Shown: positions 53,442 through 63,910 of the stretch, piece by piece
Position numbering within the stretch: position 1 is the first letter of the stretch
How the letters are laid out: every line of letters begins with the position of its first letter
From: Bdellovibrionales bacterium
GTDB lineage: Bacteria > Bdellovibrionota > Bdellovibrionia > Bdellovibrionales > UBA1609
DNA: 64,000 bases
Direction of reading: 5' to 3'
NCBI GenBank assembly: GCA_019637855.1
Contig: JAHBUX010000005.1
Location: 1-64,000 of the forward strand
Notes under the pieces: generated by a model
The model's input: the letters and a program-made list of their open reading frames with translations, nothing else
Database searches by the model: none
Told to the model about the DNA's origin: nothing
Position numbers and translations under genes: made by a program

Positions 53442-54088
53442 CAGCGCTTGACTTGCACAGCCTTAGCTAATCTTGCGTACACTTCTTCACTGGTCCCTGT
53501 GCCGTCCAATTCGACATAGTTCCCTTTGGCTTTATAATAGTCTTTTAAGGGGCGGGTACTCTGCTCGTATGCCTCCAAGCGAGTACTGATCACCTCTTCT
53601 TTGTCGTCCGGGCGTTGAACCACTTGCCCGCCACACACGTCGCAAACACCCTCCACCTTGGATGGCTTGGACTCAATGTGGTAAACGGTCCCGCAGTTCT
53701 TGCACACGCGGCGACCGGTGAGCCGACCCAACAAAAGAGAGGTCGGCACTTCTAAAAACGTGGTGTAGTCCACCTTTAGACCTAACGTCTTCAGGAGTCC
53801 ACCTAAGGCTTCAGCCTGAACAACATTGCGGGGAAATCCATCAAGGATAAACCCTTGGCCGTTCAGTTTGTTCAGCTCTTCTTCTACCAGTCCGATGGTC
53901 ACCGAATCGGGAACCAGCTTACCAGCATCCAAATAGCCTTTCGCCTCTTTGCCCAACGGGGTGCCATTTTTAATGGCGGCGCGGAACAAGTCACCAGTGC
54001 TGATCTGCTTCATTTGCATGCGCTCGATCAACAAGGCGGACTGGGTTCCTTTACCCGACCCGGGGGGCCCGAACAAAATCAGATTCAA
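53441..54088 (-). CDS. adk: Adenylate kinase
   Basis: The 215-residue protein has the P-loop GPPGSGKGT (8-16), the LID with four zinc Cys (Cys129, Cys132, Cys149, Cys152), and FILDGFPRN near residue 80. It interconverts AMP, ADP and ATP. It starts with TTG, overlapping the secY stop by 4 bp (TTGA), so it is coupled to secY. map and infA, which often follow adk, are absent; a 132-bp structured gap leads to rpmJ. Confidence 0.95.
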   Translation of the reverse strand: MNLILFGPPGSGKGTQSALLIERMQMKQISTGDLFRAAIKNGTPLGKEAKGYLDAGKLVPDSVTIGLVEEELNKLNGQGFILDGFPRNVVQAEALGGLLKTLGLKVDYTTFLEVPTSLLLGRLTGRRVCKNCGTVYHIESKPSKVEGVCDVCGGQVVQRPDDKEEVISTRLEAYEQSTRPLKDYYKAKGNYVELDGTGTSEEVYARLAKAVQVKR

Positions 54089-55407
54089 TACTGGACCCTC
54101 CGGCTTTTGAGTTTCACGCCTTTCAGCATGCCCTCATAGCGCGCAGTGATCAGATGAGACTGAATCTGCTGGCTGGTGTCCAACGCCACACCCACCAGAA
54201 TCAATAAGCTGGTTCCACCGAAGTAGAACGGCACATTAAGCTGGTTGATCAACAACGTCGGAAGCACACAAATCACACTCAAATAAATCGCACCAAAAAC
54301 AGTCAAACGGTCTAAGACACGCTTGATGTAGTCGGCCGTGCTCTTACCAGCACGAATACCGGGAATGAAGCCACCATACTTTTTCAAGTTGTCGGCCACT
54401 TCATTCGGATTGAACACGATCTCCGTATAGAAGAAGCAGAAAAACACAATCAAACTAACAAACAGCAGGTTGTACACCATATGACCCGGGCTCAAAGCCT
54501 GAGTCAGAGAGTGTAGCGTAGGATTATTGATGAACTGGCCCATAGTGGCCGGGAACATCAATAGCGAGCTAGCGAAGATCGGCGGAATCACGTTCGAGAA
54601 ATTCACCTTCAAGGGCAAATGACTCGACTGCTGTTGCGCCATACCTTCACGATTCGGAGCTCGTTGCGAGTACTGAATCGGAATACGGCGCTGGCCGACT
54701 TCGATAAATACAATCGCAGCGATTACAGCCACCATCCCGGCAACCAGCAACAGAGCCACCAAACCGTTCAGGTCACCAGTTGAGACCATACGGTAAAGAT
54801 GGATCGTTCCCGACGGCAATCCCGCCGCGATACCAGAGAAGATGATCAAGCTGGAACCGTTACCGATTCCACGCTCAGTGATCTGCTCACCCAACCACAT
54901 CACAAAACATGTGCCGGCCACCAATGTGAAGACCGTCATCATGTGAAAGTTCAACAACGGACCGAAAGAACGCGTAGTCACCAGGGGCTGACCTTGATGT
55001 TCTGAGGTCGAGAGAAACGTCGCCATGGCGTACCCTTGCACCACGGCCAAAACGATGGTCGCGTAGCGAGTGTACTGCTGCAGCTTCTTTTGTCCCGGTC
55101 CACCCTCTTTTTTCAACTGCTCCAAGTACGGAATCGCCGTCTGCAGCAGCTGAAAAATAATGGACGCCGAGATGTACGGCATAATTCCCAGTGCAAACAC
55201 GCTGAATCGCTCCAACGCACCACCGGTGAAGGTATTGAAAAGACCAAAAATGCCGCCGGCCTGCGATTGGAAGAACGCGAGCATCACACTGGCATCGACG
55301 CCCGGAACTGGAACGTGTACGCCAAAGCGATAAATCGCTAAAATCCCCAATGTGAAAAGAATCCGCTTACGGAGCTCTGCCGGAACGCTAACACCTGCTG
55401 TTGCCAC
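54085..55407 (-). CDS. secY: Preprotein translocase subunit SecY
   Basis: The 440-residue protein has ten membrane spans in the SecY order, with the plug-region motif [29 protein letters not shown] in parts and the conserved [11 protein letters not shown] loop (residues near 225). Translation begins at a GTG that shares its G with the rplO stop (TAGTG). It forms the channel for Sec export. Confidence 0.96.
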   Translation of the reverse strand: MATAGVSVPAELRKRILFTLGILAIYRFGVHVPVPGVDASVMLAFFQSQAGGIFGLFNTFTGGALERFSVFALGIMPYISASIIFQLLQTAIPYLEQLKKEGGPGQKKLQQYTRYATIVLAVVQGYAMATFLSTSEHQGQPLVTTRSFGPLLNFHMMTVFTLVAGTCFVMWLGEQITERGIGNGSSLIIFSGIAAGLPSGTIHLYRMVSTGDLNGLVALLLVAGMVAVIAAIVFIEVGQRRIPIQYSQRAPNREGMAQQQSSHLPLKVNFSNVIPPIFASSLLMFPATMGQFINNPTLHSLTQALSPGHMVYNLLFVSLIVFFCFFYTEIVFNPNEVADNLKKYGGFIPGIRAGKSTADYIKRVLDRLTVFGAIYLSVICVLPTLLINQLNVPFYFGGTSLLILVGVALDTSQQIQSHLITARYEGMLKGVKLKSRRVQY

Positions 55408-55844
55408 TAGATGACCTCTACTTTTCCTCCAGCCTTTTCAAGGGCGGCCTTGGCGGTTTCGCTGAACTTGTGAGCGCGAACGGTCAAACCTTTCGGAGCG
55501 TCACCGCGGCCGAGGATTTTCACGCGAGCTTTTTTGCCCACCAGGCCAGCTTTGGCCAGTTCTTCCGGACCTACGGTGCCGTTGAAGGACTGAAGCTGAT
55601 TAAGATTCAAAATTTCGTACTCATTCCGGAAAGGAGTATTCGTAAATCCTACTTTAGGCATACGGCGAATCAAGGGCGTTTGTCCGCCTTCGAACCCGCG
55701 ACGGATCGGAGCACCCTTACGAGCGGTCTGACCTTTGCCACCTTTACCGGAGGTTTTACCTTTACCGGAACCACGGCCACGACCCAGAGCTTTGCTGTTA
55801 TGGGTCGAACCTTTGAACTTCTTTAATGAGGAAAGAGCGCTCAT
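55407..55844 (-). CDS. rplO: Ribosomal protein uL15
   Basis: The 145-residue protein has the Gly-rich N-terminus GRGRGSGKGKTSGKGGKGQ and the core GFEGGQTPLIRRMPK, as in uL15, with a normal length. It follows rpmD by one base and shares one base with the secY start. Confidence 0.96.
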   Translation of the reverse strand: MSALSSLKKFKGSTHNSKALGRGRGSGKGKTSGKGGKGQTARKGAPIRRGFEGGQTPLIRRMPKVGFTNTPFRNEYEILNLNQLQSFNGTVGPEELAKAGLVGKKARVKILGRGDAPKGLTVRAHKFSETAKAALEKAGGKVEVI

Positions 55845-55845
55845 C

Positions 55846-56034
55846 TTACTTCTCCACCTGCACGTTGAGGAGGTGCTGCACTTTGTAAATCTGGCCGCGG
55901 TTGGCCGGATTGTCTGCGATCACCTTGCTGTCATTGATGCGACGGAGACCCAAGCAGCGAACGGCGTCGCGCTGGTCACGGGTTGTTCCGATCAATCCCC
56001 GCTTCAATGTCACTTTAAAACCTTTTTTAGCCAT
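55846..56034 (-). CDS. rpmD: Ribosomal protein uL30
   Basis: The 62-residue protein matches bacterial uL30: KVTLKRGLIGTTRDQRDAVR, LGLRRINDSKVIADNPANRG and KVQHLLNVQVEK. Length is normal. It lies 50 bp after rpsE and directly before rplO. Confidence 0.94.
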   Translation of the reverse strand: MAKKGFKVTLKRGLIGTTRDQRDAVRCLGLRRINDSKVIADNPANRGQIYKVQHLLNVQVEK

Positions 56035-56084
56035 AAATCACCTTCTCAAAAGACCCGCGATCTTAAGCGGATCCCTAAAATTCG

Positions 56085-56555
56085 TTAGTCAGCTTTCGTG
56101 GGGCGGCTGTCGATCACTTGAGCCAAACCGTCCAAAGTGGCGCGAACCGCATTGTGGGGGTTGGTCGTTCCCACACACTTGGTGAGAATGTCCTTGATAC
56201 CCACAGCTTCCAACACCGCACGAACCGGACCACCAGCGATAACGCCAGTACCGGGCGAGGCCGGAATCAAAATCACTTTGGCGGCGCCAAAAGTGCCAGT
56301 CACCTGATGGTGAATGGTGCGGCCGTCTTTCAAGTTCACGGAGCGCACGGACTTTTTAGCGCTGCGACCGGCTTTGCCGATGGCCTCCGGAACCTCACCG
56401 GCTTTACCGGTGCCGAAACCCACTTGACCGCCGCCGTTGCCCGTAACCACAAGTGCCGCGAAGGAAAAGCGACGTCCGCCCTTCACAACCTTCGCCACAC
56501 GGTTAATCGCGACAACCCGTTCTTGGAATTCACTTTGCGTCTGCTGTTGCTCCAC
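56085..56555 (-). CDS. rpsE: Ribosomal protein uS5
   Basis: The 156-residue protein has [20 protein letters not shown], the [12 protein letters not shown] loop and [15 protein letters not shown], which are the uS5 hallmarks. The Q-rich N-terminus is short. It follows rplR by 12 bp. Confidence 0.96.
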   Translation of the reverse strand: MEQQQTQSEFQERVVAINRVAKVVKGGRRFSFAALVVTGNGGGQVGFGTGKAGEVPEAIGKAGRSAKKSVRSVNLKDGRTIHHQVTGTFGAAKVILIPASPGTGVIAGGPVRAVLEAVGIKDILTKCVGTTNPHNAVRATLDGLAQVIDSRPTKAD

Positions 56556-56567
56556 TACATTGCTCCT

Positions 56568-56939
56568 TTAGAAGCTCAAGCCCGCTTCGCGGGCGCCATC
56601 GGCCACAGCCTTCACTCGGCCGTGAAACACATAACCACTGCGGTCAAACACTACGCTTTTGATGTTTTTGGCCAAAGCGCGCTTGGCGACTTCAGCTCCC
56701 ACCTGCTTGGCCGTCTCAATATTTTTCTTATTGAGATTGCCTTCCAGAGTCGAGAACGACACCAGCGTTTTGCCAGTGCTGTCATCGATAACCTGGGCAT
56801 ACATGTGGCGGCCACTGCGGAACACTGCTAGGCGCGGGCGCTCAGTGTGGCCATCAACTTTTTTGCGAATACGCGCTTTGTTCTTCACGCGCTTATTCAC
56901 TTTATTCGAGGTTCTCTTTTTAAGTTTAATGCGAATCAC
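56568..56939 (-). CDS. rplR: Ribosomal protein uL18
   Basis: The 123-residue protein has the basic start [18 protein letters not shown], the core [20 protein letters not shown] and the end [20 protein letters not shown] of uL18. Length is normal. The gene follows rplF by 10 bp. Confidence 0.96.
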   Translation of the reverse strand: MIRIKLKKRTSNKVNKRVKNKARIRKKVDGHTERPRLAVFRSGRHMYAQVIDDSTGKTLVSFSTLEGNLNKKNIETAKQVGAEVAKRALAKNIKSVVFDRSGYVFHGRVKAVADGAREAGLSF

Positions 56940-56949
56940 TTTTCACCTC

Positions 56950-57492
56950 TTACTTAGCTGCCGACTTACCGGCTTTACGGCGGATCTTCTCGTCAGCATA
57001 CTTAATACCTTTACCCAGATACGGCTCAGGCGGACGGAAGCTGCGGATTTTTGCCGCCACTTGGCCGACTTGTTCGCGGTTGGGGCCGGTAATAGCAATC
57101 TTCGTCTGCTTGTCGACGGCGATCTCGATACCTTGCGGGATCATGAACACCACCGGATGGCTGTAACCTAAAGTCAGTTCGAGCTTCTTGCCGCTCACAG
57201 CCGCACGATAACCCACACCGTTCAGTTCCAGCTCACGCGTCCAACCTTTCGAAACGCCCGTTACGGCATTTTGAATCAGAGCGCGATACAAACCGTGGAA
57301 CGCGCGAATGCGCGGTTCCGTATTGGCGGGAGTCAAAATGACTTTCCCGTCTTCGATTTTAGCTTTGATCTCGGGGCGCATGGCCACGGTCAAGCTGTGC
57401 TTGGCGCCCTTAACCACCACTTCGTTTTTCGGAGTGATGGTGATCTGAACGGCCTTGTCAAAAAATACGGGAGATCTTCCTACACGAGACAT
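56950..57492 (-). CDS. rplF: Ribosomal protein uL6
   Basis: The 180-residue protein has the uL6 motifs LNGVGYRAAVSGKKLELTLG and the C-terminal PEPYLGKGIKYADEKIRRKAG. Both of its repeated folds are present. It follows rpsH by 7 bp. Confidence 0.96.
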   Translation of the reverse strand: MSRVGRSPVFFDKAVQITITPKNEVVVKGAKHSLTVAMRPEIKAKIEDGKVILTPANTEPRIRAFHGLYRALIQNAVTGVSKGWTRELELNGVGYRAAVSGKKLELTLGYSHPVVFMIPQGIEIAVDKQTKIAITGPNREQVGQVAAKIRSFRPPEPYLGKGIKYADEKIRRKAGKSAAK

Positions 57493-57499
57493 TTCTCAC

Positions 57500-57889
57500 C
57501 TACCAAACGTTACACAGCAATTCGCCACCCAGGTTGTCGGTCTTGGCCGTATCGCCACTGACGACACCACGGTTGGTGCTGATGATCGAGATGCCAAAGC
57601 CATCGCGTACACGGGGGATTTCCGTGGACTTCACATACACGCGGCGGCCGGGACGGCTAACGCGATCGATGGCAGTAATAATGGGACGACCCTTTTCGTT
57701 GTACTTCAAATAGACGCGCATAACGCCTTGTTTGCCGTCGCGTACGACTTTGAAGGAGCGAATGTAGCCGTTTTCCAAAAGAATTTTCGCAATGCCTACG
57801 CGCACATTCGAAGACGGGATATCCACCTTCTCATGTTTAGCGGCGCCGGCGTTACGAACTCTAGTTATAAATTCCCCGATAGTGTCCAT
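57500..57889 (-). CDS. rpsH: Ribosomal protein uS8
   Basis: The 129-residue protein has DTIGEFITRVRNA, the central GYIRSFKVVRDGK and the C-terminal GFGISIISTNRGVVSG, as in uS8. The gene before it is rplE, only 19 bp away; rpsN (uS14), which usually lies between them, is not there. Confidence 0.96.
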   Translation of the reverse strand: MDTIGEFITRVRNAGAAKHEKVDIPSSNVRVGIAKILLENGYIRSFKVVRDGKQGVMRVYLKYNEKGRPIITAIDRVSRPGRRVYVKSTEIPRVRDGFGISIISTNRGVVSGDTAKTDNLGGELLCNVW

Positions 57890-57908
57890 ACTCTACATAG
57901 CTCCTTAA

Positions 57909-58526
57909 TTAGCGCTTTCTGAAGGGCATGCCCAAAGCTTCCAACAATGCCCGGCCCTGGTTGTCGTTCGCGGCCGAGGTGCAAATCGTGATGTTCATCC
58001 CGCGCACCATGTCCACTTTGTCGTAATCGATCTCAGGAAAAATGATCTGTTCTTTGAGACCCATATTGTAGTTGCCACGGCCGTCGAATCCACGCGGCGA
58101 CAAGCCACGGAAGTCACGCACGCGCGGAAGCGACAAATGAATCAAACGCTCAAGGAACGCCCACATCTTATCCTTACGCAACGTCACCATCGCACCGATC
58201 GGCATGTTCTCACGCAACTTGAAGTTCGAGATCGACTTCTTCGACTTGGTGATCACAGCTTTTTGGCCGGTGATTGCAGTCAATTCTTCCACAGCATTGT
58301 TCAGAACCTTGGGGTTCTTCACAGCTTCTGCGGTCGACAAGTTCAACACGATCTTCTTCAAGCCCGGAACCTGCATACGGCTCTTCAAGCCCAACTCTTT
58401 CATCAGAGCAGGAACCATCTCTTTGCTGTACTTTTCCTGCAGCTGAATCTTGATATTGGGGCCGGCGGCCTTAGGGGCCTTTTCTTTCTTCGGCGCTTTT
58501 TCTTTAGTCTCTTTATTCTCAGCCAT
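57909..58526 (-). CDS. rplE: Ribosomal protein uL5
   Basis: Residues 25-205 match uL5: [40 protein letters not shown] and [21 protein letters not shown] Lys/Pro/Ala-rich N-terminal extension of about 25 residues is present. Its ATG shares one base with the rplN stop, leaving no space for rplX (uL24), which normally lies between rplN and rplE. Confidence 0.95.
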   Translation of the reverse strand: MAENKETKEKAPKKEKAPKAAGPNIKIQLQEKYSKEMVPALMKELGLKSRMQVPGLKKIVLNLSTAEAVKNPKVLNNAVEELTAITGQKAVITKSKKSISNFKLRENMPIGAMVTLRKDKMWAFLERLIHLSLPRVRDFRGLSPRGFDGRGNYNMGLKEQIIFPEIDYDKVDMVRGMNITICTSAANDNQGRALLEALGMPFRKR

Positions 58527-58894
58527 TAGATCACCTCAGGCGCCAAGGACACGATCTTGACGAATTGCTTGGCCCGCAGCTCACGCGCGACAGGACCGAA
58601 GATACGTGTGCCGATGGGCTCTTTCGCGGCATTAATCAAAACCGCGGAATTGTCATCAAAACGGATGTAGCTGCCATCGGGACGGCGCAATTTATGGATC
58701 GTGCGCACGATCACGGCTTTGGCCACATCGCCTTTTTTCACTTTCGAATTCGGCATAGCATCCTTCACCGACACCACAATGATGTCGCCGATGGAGGCAT
58801 AACGACGCTTGGAACCGCCCAGCACTTTAATGCACTGGACTTCGCGAGCGCCCGAGTTGTCCGCCACTCTGAGGCGGGATTGCATTTGAATCAT
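58526..58894 (-). CDS. rplN: Ribosomal protein uL14
   Basis: The 122-residue protein has the uL14 start [20 protein letters not shown] and the [19 protein letters not shown] strand, at normal length. Its ATG overlaps the rpsQ stop by 4 bp. Confidence 0.96.
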   Translation of the reverse strand: MIQMQSRLRVADNSGAREVQCIKVLGGSKRRYASIGDIIVVSVKDAMPNSKVKKGDVAKAVIVRTIHKLRRPDGSYIRFDDNSAVLINAAKEPIGTRIFGPVARELRAKQFVKIVSLAPEVI

Positions 58895-59211
58895 ACGTTC
58901 ACTCCTCCAAGGTCCTGCTCAGCGCGCTCAAGCACTTCCAGCAAGCGCCAACGCTTGGTCTTGCTCAAAGGGCGAGTCATCTGGATCAGAACTTTGTCGC
59001 CAATCTTGGCGGTGTTTTTCTCATCGTGGGCTTTGTACACGGACGTCTTTTTCAAGAACTTGCCGTATTTCGCGTGACGAACGCGGCGATAGATCTGAAC
59101 CGTGATGGTTTTGTCCATCTTGTTGCTGATCACTTCGCCGATCACTTCTTGGCGGCGAACACCGGCGCGCTGCTCACTGGCTCCGTGGAGTTTGTCTGTA
59201 GTTTTCGACAT
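58891..59211 (-). CDS. rpsQ: Ribosomal protein uS17
   Basis: The 106-residue protein contains [39 protein letters not shown] and the [10 protein letters not shown] end of uS17. An N-terminal extension of about 20 residues makes it longer than the usual 80-90. It overlaps rplN by 4 bp and follows rpmC by 12 bp. Confidence 0.95.
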   Translation of the reverse strand: MSKTTDKLHGASEQRAGVRRQEVIGEVISNKMDKTITVQIYRRVRHAKYGKFLKKTSVYKAHDEKNTAKIGDKVLIQMTRPLSKTKRWRLLEVLERAEQDLGGVNV

Positions 59212-59223
59212 CTCTTTATCCTC

Positions 59224-59427
59224 TTACTGTTTCTTCTGCTGGCCGAGTTTGGCTTGCAGAGCCGTCTTCAAGCGCGCCATGTCTTTGCGCTTGCCGCGAA
59301 TTTCAATCGGATTGCCGAGCTGGCCGAGAGTGTGCTTCATGCGAGCCTCGAAAAGCTCCTCACGCAACGTCACCATGCGCTTGCGCAATTCGGTGCTGGT
59401 TAGATCTTTGATCTCTTCAAACTTCAT
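59224..59427 (-). CDS. rpmC: Ribosomal protein uL29
   Basis: The 67-residue protein is the two-helix uL29: KFEEIKDLTSTELRKRMVTL, MKHTLGQLGNPIEIR and KDMARLKTAL. It follows rplP by 3 bp. Confidence 0.94.
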   Translation of the reverse strand: MKFEEIKDLTSTELRKRMVTLREELFEARMKHTLGQLGNPIEIRGKRKDMARLKTALQAKLGQQKKQ

Positions 59428-59430
59428 GTC

Positions 59431-59838
59431 TTACTCCCGTGCCACAAACTTGGTCTTGAACGGCAGTTTGTGCGCAGCCAGACGGAATGCTTGTTCAGCC
59501 TGTTCACGGGTAACACCGTTCATTTCAAACAAAATACGTCCCGGCTGAATGCGGGCCACCCACAATTCGGGGCTACCTTTACCGGATCCCATACGGGTTT
59601 CAGCCGGCTTCTTAGTGATAGGCAGATCCGGGAAAACCCGGAGCCACAACTTACCACCGCGCTTCACCGAACGGCTGATCGCGATACGGCTGGCTTCCAA
59701 CTGACGAGCAGTCAAACGACCAGCTTCTGTCGAACAAATACCGAAGTCACCGAAGGCCAGCGAGCTTCCACGCATCGCCATACCTTTGAAGTTCCCGCGG
59801 TGAACGCGTCTGAACTTAACTCTCTTAGGACTTAACAC
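59431..59838 (-). CDS. rplP: Ribosomal protein uL16
   Basis: The GTG at 59838 is taken as start because GAGGAGG lies six to seven bases upstream and because uL16 begins with the phrase [14 protein letters not shown]. An ATG further upstream adds 12 non-family residues. The core has [20 protein letters not shown] and the end FKTKFV. The gene overlaps rpsC by 14 bp. Confidence 0.95.
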   Translation of the reverse strand: MLSPKRVKFRRVHRGNFKGMAMRGSSLAFGDFGICSTEAGRLTARQLEASRIAISRSVKRGGKLWLRVFPDLPITKKPAETRMGSGKGSPELWVARIQPGRILFEMNGVTREQAEQAFRLAAHKLPFKTKFVARE

Positions 59839-60490
59839 GGCCAGCCTCCTCGATCTCGCGAGCAGAGTAAACATCGCCGCGATAGATCCAAACCTTCAGA
59901 CCAATCAAACCGTAAGTGGTCAGGGCTTCAGCAGTTCCAAAATCAATGTCCGCGCGCAGAGTGTGCAGCGGAACGCTCTTCTCGTTGTACCATTCCGAAC
60001 GGGCGATCTCGGCACCATCCAGACGACCGCTCACGCGAATCTTAATTCCACGTACGCCGCCTTTAACAGCAGCTGCCAAAGCTTTCTTCAGAGCGCGGCG
60101 CCACGAAATACGCTTCTCCAATTGCAGAGCGATATTTTCAGCCACCAACTGAGCATCGAGGTCCGGCTTACGCACTTCCTGGATGTTCACGAAAACTTCA
60201 TTTGTAGTGAGGGCTTGAATTTCCGCCTTCAAAGCATCGATGCCCGTGCCTTTTTTACCGATCACAACACCCGGACGTGCAGTCGAGATGATGATCTTAA
60301 CTTTATTGGCAGCGCGCTCGATCTCGATCTTGGCCACACCAGCGTGCTTAAGCTTGTCCTTGATGAATTTGCGAAGCTTGTAATCTTCTTGGAAGTTCAC
60401 CTGATACTGTTTGCCCTTGGCATACCAGCGCGAGTCCCAAGTCCGGATCACACCTACGCGAAAACCTACTGGATTAACCTTCTGTCCCAC
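59825..60490 (-). CDS. rpsC: Ribosomal protein uS3
   Basis: The 221-residue protein begins [14 protein letters not shown] and has the KH domain with [16 protein letters not shown], then the C-terminal [14 protein letters not shown] and [12 protein letters not shown]. Length is slightly short of E. coli. It follows rplV by 8 bp. Confidence 0.96.
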   Translation of the reverse strand: MGQKVNPVGFRVGVIRTWDSRWYAKGKQYQVNFQEDYKLRKFIKDKLKHAGVAKIEIERAANKVKIIISTARPGVVIGKKGTGIDALKAEIQALTTNEVFVNIQEVRKPDLDAQLVAENIALQLEKRISWRRALKKALAAAVKGGVRGIKIRVSGRLDGAEIARSEWYNEKSVPLHTLRADIDFGTAEALTTYGLIGLKVWIYRGDVYSAREIEEAGRVKS

Positions 60491-60498
60491 TCGATCTC

Positions 60499-60831
60499 CT
60501 ATTTCTCGTCGAGAATCACGTTAATGTGGCTGATCTTCTTTTTGACCTGGAAGGCACGACCCTGAGCACGCGGGCGGAAGCGTTTGATCGCCGGCCCCAT
60601 GTCTACCCAAATCGTTTTGACGTAGAGGTTATCCACGTCGATCACTTTTCTATCTTCCGCATTGGCGACAGCCGACTCGATCAGCTTTTTTACAAGGCCG
60701 GCGCCTTTTTGTTTCATAAACGTGAGCGAGCGGATGGCATCGTTCACATCTTTGCCGCGGACAACGTCAGCCACCAGTCTGGCCTTCTGACATCCGATGC
60801 GGGCGAATTTCAAACTTGCTTTCACTTCCAT
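60499..60831 (-). CDS. rplV: Ribosomal protein uL22
   Basis: The 110-residue protein has [20 protein letters not shown] and [18 protein letters not shown], the conserved helix and tip of the exit-tunnel loop of uL22. It follows rpsS by 10 bp. Confidence 0.96.
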   Translation of the reverse strand: MEVKASLKFARIGCQKARLVADVVRGKDVNDAIRSLTFMKQKGAGLVKKLIESAVANAEDRKVIDVDNLYVKTIWVDMGPAIKRFRPRAQGRAFQVKKKISHINVILDEK

Positions 60832-60841
60832 GGTCTATCCT

Positions 60842-61144
60842 CTACTTCTTCGCCGCAGGTGCGGCCGCTGATGACGCGCCAGCTTTTTTCTCGGCGTGAC
60901 CGCGGAATTCGCGCGTAGGTGCGAATTCGCCAAACTTATGGCCGATCATGTTTTCAGTCGCGTAAACCGGGATGAACTTCTTGCCGTTATGAACGGCGAA
61001 CGTCAGGCCCACAGCTTCCGGCAACACCGTCGAGCGGCGCGACCAGGTCTTGATGACTTTTTTGTCACCAGTCTCTTTGGCCTTTTCGATCTTTTTGATC
61101 AGGTGGTGGTCAACAAACGGACCCTTTTTTACTGAACGTCCCAC
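60842..61144 (-). CDS. rpsS: Ribosomal protein uS19
   Basis: The 100-residue protein has [41 protein letters not shown] (in parts) and [15 protein letters not shown] short Ala/Lys-rich tail follows the usual end. It follows rplB by 9 bp. Confidence 0.96.
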   Translation of the reverse strand: MGRSVKKGPFVDHHLIKKIEKAKETGDKKVIKTWSRRSTVLPEAVGLTFAVHNGKKFIPVYATENMIGHKFGEFAPTREFRGHAEKKAGASSAAAPAAKK

Positions 61145-61153
61145 AGTCTACTC

Positions 61154-61990
61154 CTACTTTCTCTGCTTACGCTTAGCGCGGCGTTTGATGATCATAGCGT
61201 CCGTACGCTTGTTGTGGCGGGTCTTATAGCCTTTGCAAGGTTGACCCCACGGAGTCACCGGGTGGTGACCTTTACCCACACCTTCACCACCACCCAGAGG
61301 ATGGTCGATCGGGTTCATCGCTTGGCCGCGAACGGAAGGACGGATACCACGCCAACGGGCGGCACCGGCTTTACCGAGGCTGATATTTTCGTTGTCCGTA
61401 TTGCCCACTTGTCCAATGGAGGCGCGGCACACGGAAAGAATTTGTCTTACTTCACCAGAGGGCAGCTTCACTTGGCAGTAACGACCAAGCTTACCTACCA
61501 GAGTCGCTTCACTACCCGCACCGCGAGCAATTTGACCACCCTTACCCGGACGCATCTCCACGTTGTGGATGATGGTACCGGCAGGAATCAAAGCGAGCGG
61601 CAAAGTGTTGCCAGGCTTGATATCGGCTTTTTCGCTCGACAGCACCTGATCACCGACTTTGAGGCCGATGGGGGCGATGATATAGCGTTTTTCACCGTCA
61701 TTGTAATGCAAGAGAGCAATACGGCAGGTGCGGTTCGGATCGTATTCGATCGAAGCCACAACGGCCGGGATGTCCAACTTGTCACGCTTGAAGTCGATTA
61801 AACGATACAGGCGCTTATGACCACCACCCTTATAGCGGATGGAAACCATACCCGTGTTCGAACGTCCAGCCGGACGTGGATTCCACGAGGTCAGGCTCTT
61901 TTCGGGGCGAGTTTTAGTAATTTCCGCGAAATCGTACCCTGTCTTTTGACGAAGGCCAGCGCTGCGCGGACGAAACGTCTTAATACCCAT
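61154..61990 (-). CDS. rplB: Ribosomal protein uL2
   Basis: The 278-residue protein has the uL2 core: [33 protein letters not shown], the conserved [20 protein letters not shown] (in the peptidyl-transferase region) and a basic tail [10 protein letters not shown]. Length is normal. It follows rplW by 2 bp. Confidence 0.97.
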   Translation of the reverse strand: MGIKTFRPRSAGLRQKTGYDFAEITKTRPEKSLTSWNPRPAGRSNTGMVSIRYKGGGHKRLYRLIDFKRDKLDIPAVVASIEYDPNRTCRIALLHYNDGEKRYIIAPIGLKVGDQVLSSEKADIKPGNTLPLALIPAGTIIHNVEMRPGKGGQIARGAGSEATLVGKLGRYCQVKLPSGEVRQILSVCRASIGQVGNTDNENISLGKAGAARWRGIRPSVRGQAMNPIDHPLGGGEGVGKGHHPVTPWGQPCKGYKTRHNKRTDAMIIKRRAKRKQRK

Positions 61991-61992
61991 CT

Positions 61993-62271
61993 TTATGCTC
62001 CCTCAAACAGGCTGATTTTTTCGCCTTTGTTCAAGCGCACCATGGCTTTTTTCCAGCTGCCGGCTTGGCCGACGCCGAATTTCGTGCGCTTAGCGCGACC
62101 GCGACAGGTGGCCGTGTTCACAGAAGCCACTTTCACGCGGAAGTATTTTTCGATCGCCTTTTTGATGTCGTCTTTAGTTGCCGTCTTATTCACTTCGAAA
62201 ACGTAAACACCCTTTTCAGCCAGGATGCTGTTCTTTTCAGTAATTAGAGGACGTTTAATCACGTAATACAT
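61993..62271 (-). CDS. rplW: Ribosomal protein uL23
   Basis: The start at 62271 follows GAGGAAGT, just after the rplD stop, and gives 92 residues beginning [14 protein letters not shown] as in the family. A longer reading would add seven residues overlapping rplD. The rest has [21 protein letters not shown] in parts and the strand [15 protein letters not shown]. Confidence 0.95.
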   Translation of the reverse strand: MYYVIKRPLITEKNSILAEKGVYVFEVNKTATKDDIKKAIEKYFRVKVASVNTATCRGRAKRTKFGVGQAGSWKKAMVRLNKGEKISLFEGA

Positions 62272-62273
62272 GG

Positions 62274-62903
62274 TTACTTCCTCTCTCCGCAACGCTCGAT
62301 CAGCTTAGCGACAGAGTCCTTAGTGATCACAGCGTTGTCATATTTAAGGAGATCGTAAACGTTAACGCCTTCCACTCCGTAATAACGGAACTTGGCGAGA
62401 TTGCGAGCAGCGCGCGTGAAACCATCGGTAGCTGCAGCATCCACCAGAACGGCCTTTTCGAGACCGAACTTTTTCAACTTACCAGCCAATTCTTTGGTCT
62501 TACCGTCAGCCGAAGTCATGGAGTCCACAACAAACAGGCGACCTTCTTTTTGCAACTTAGAAAGAGCCGTGCGCAAGCCAAGGCGGCGCACTTTCTTCGG
62601 CAACACATAGCTGTAGTCGCGCGGAACCGGACCGAAGGTGATACCACCACCGGGCATCAAAGGCGAACGGGTCGAACCCTGACGAGCATTACCAGTGCCT
62701 TTTTGTTTGAACGGCTTCTTACCACCGCCGCTAACTTCAGCGCGGGTTTTCGCTTTGTGCGTACCTTGACGACGGCAAGCCAACTGCCAACGTACAACCG
62801 TCTGAAGAATTTCTTCTTTGACGTCGATACCGAATACAGAAGCGTCGAGGTCAACGCTTCCGACTTTCTTTTTATCCCAACCTAATACATCTACAGTAGC
62901 CAT
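62274..62903 (-). CDS. rplD: Ribosomal protein uL4
   Basis: The 209-residue protein has the uL4 loop RRQGTHKAKTRAEVSGGGKK, PFKQKGTGNARQGSTRSP and the end of RNLAKFRYYGVEGVNVYDLL. uL4 often has an autoregulatory role by binding the operon leader. It follows rplC by 3 bp. Confidence 0.96.
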   Translation of the reverse strand: MATVDVLGWDKKKVGSVDLDASVFGIDVKEEILQTVVRWQLACRRQGTHKAKTRAEVSGGGKKPFKQKGTGNARQGSTRSPLMPGGGITFGPVPRDYSYVLPKKVRRLGLRTALSKLQKEGRLFVVDSMTSADGKTKELAGKLKKFGLEKAVLVDAAATDGFTRAARNLAKFRYYGVEGVNVYDLLKYDNAVITKDSVAKLIERCGERK

Positions 62904-62906
62904 CGA

Positions 62907-63578
62907 TTAAACCTTCGTTAAGCAGATCAAAGTGTTGCGGGCGCCGGGCACAGAACCTCTTACGAGCACCACATTTTCTTCGGGAATCACATCAACGATT
63001 TGCAGATTGCGGATCGTGGAGGTTTCGTTACCCCATTGACCGGCCATGCGCTTGCCGGGCATTACGCGACCAGGCCAAGTTCTGTTACCAACAGAGCCTG
63101 GCTTTCTATGAAAACCTGAGCCGTGAGACGCAGGACCACCGTTGAAGTTCCAACGGCGTACCGGACCTTGAAAACCGCGACCGCGGCTCAAGCCCGACAC
63201 CTTCACAACGTCACCCTTTTTTAAGGAGTCGATGCCGATCTTGGTACCAACAGTCAGCTCAGAAGCTTTGTCCAAACGCATTTCGCGCACAAATTTGGCG
63301 CCGTTTTCGAAGCCAGCTTTGCTGAATCCGGTTTTAGCCGCTTTGTTAGTTTGCGAAGCGCGATCGGGAACAAAAGCCACTTGCACAGCTTCGTAACCGT
63401 CATTGTCTTTATTTTTAATTTGCGACACGACCATGGGTTCGTACTTCAGAACGGTGACCGGGATACGCTCACCCTCTTGGAACACGGCCGACATGCCTAC
63501 CTTAAACGCATATAGGCCATTCAACGTGGCCGCACCCGTGGTCGCTTCAGTTTGTTTAGTCTCGTTAGCTTCACTCAT
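62907..63578 (-). CDS. rplC: Ribosomal protein uL3
   Basis: The 223-residue protein has VSGLSRGRGFQGPVRRWNF, GSGFHRKPGSVGNRTWPGRV and KRMAGQWGNETSTIRN of uL3. The first 20 residues are a Glu/Thr/Ala-rich extension before the normal start GLYAFKVGM. GGGAG precedes the ATG. It follows rpsJ by 14 bp. Confidence 0.96.
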   Translation of the reverse strand: MSEANETKQTEATTGAATLNGLYAFKVGMSAVFQEGERIPVTVLKYEPMVVSQIKNKDNDGYEAVQVAFVPDRASQTNKAAKTGFSKAGFENGAKFVREMRLDKASELTVGTKIGIDSLKKGDVVKVSGLSRGRGFQGPVRRWNFNGGPASHGSGFHRKPGSVGNRTWPGRVMPGKRMAGQWGNETSTIRNLQIVDVIPEENVVLVRGSVPGARNTLICLTKV

Positions 63579-63592
63579 TGGCTCGGGCTCCC

Positions 63593-63910
63593 TTAAACGA
63601 CGGACAATTTAATTTCGACATCCACACCAGCAGACAGGTCGAGCTTCATCAGCTGATCAATAGTCTGTTGAGTGGGCTCGAGAATATCGAGCAGGCGTTT
63701 GTGTGTGCGCACTTCGAATTGCTCACGCGATTTTTTATCGACGTGAGGCGAACGCAAAACAGTGTAACGGTTGATGCGAGTGGGAAGCGGAATCGGTCCG
63801 GCCACGCGCGCGCCCGTACGGCGAGCGGTTTCAACAATCTCCTTAGTCGATTGATCGAGGAGTTTGTGATCGAATGCTCTTAAACGAATACGAATTTTCT
63901 GACTCTGCAT
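63593..63910 (-). CDS. rpsJ: Ribosomal protein uS10
   Basis: The 105-residue protein begins [20 protein letters not shown] and has [20 protein letters not shown] and the [15 protein letters not shown] end of uS10. AGAAGG precedes the ATG. It is the first gene of the leftward S10-spc-alpha block in the window; whatever lies upstream is outside the window. Confidence 0.97.
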   Translation of the reverse strand: MQSQKIRIRLRAFDHKLLDQSTKEIVETARRTGARVAGPIPLPTRINRYTVLRSPHVDKKSREQFEVRTHKRLLDILEPTQQTIDQLMKLDLSAGVDVEIKLSVV

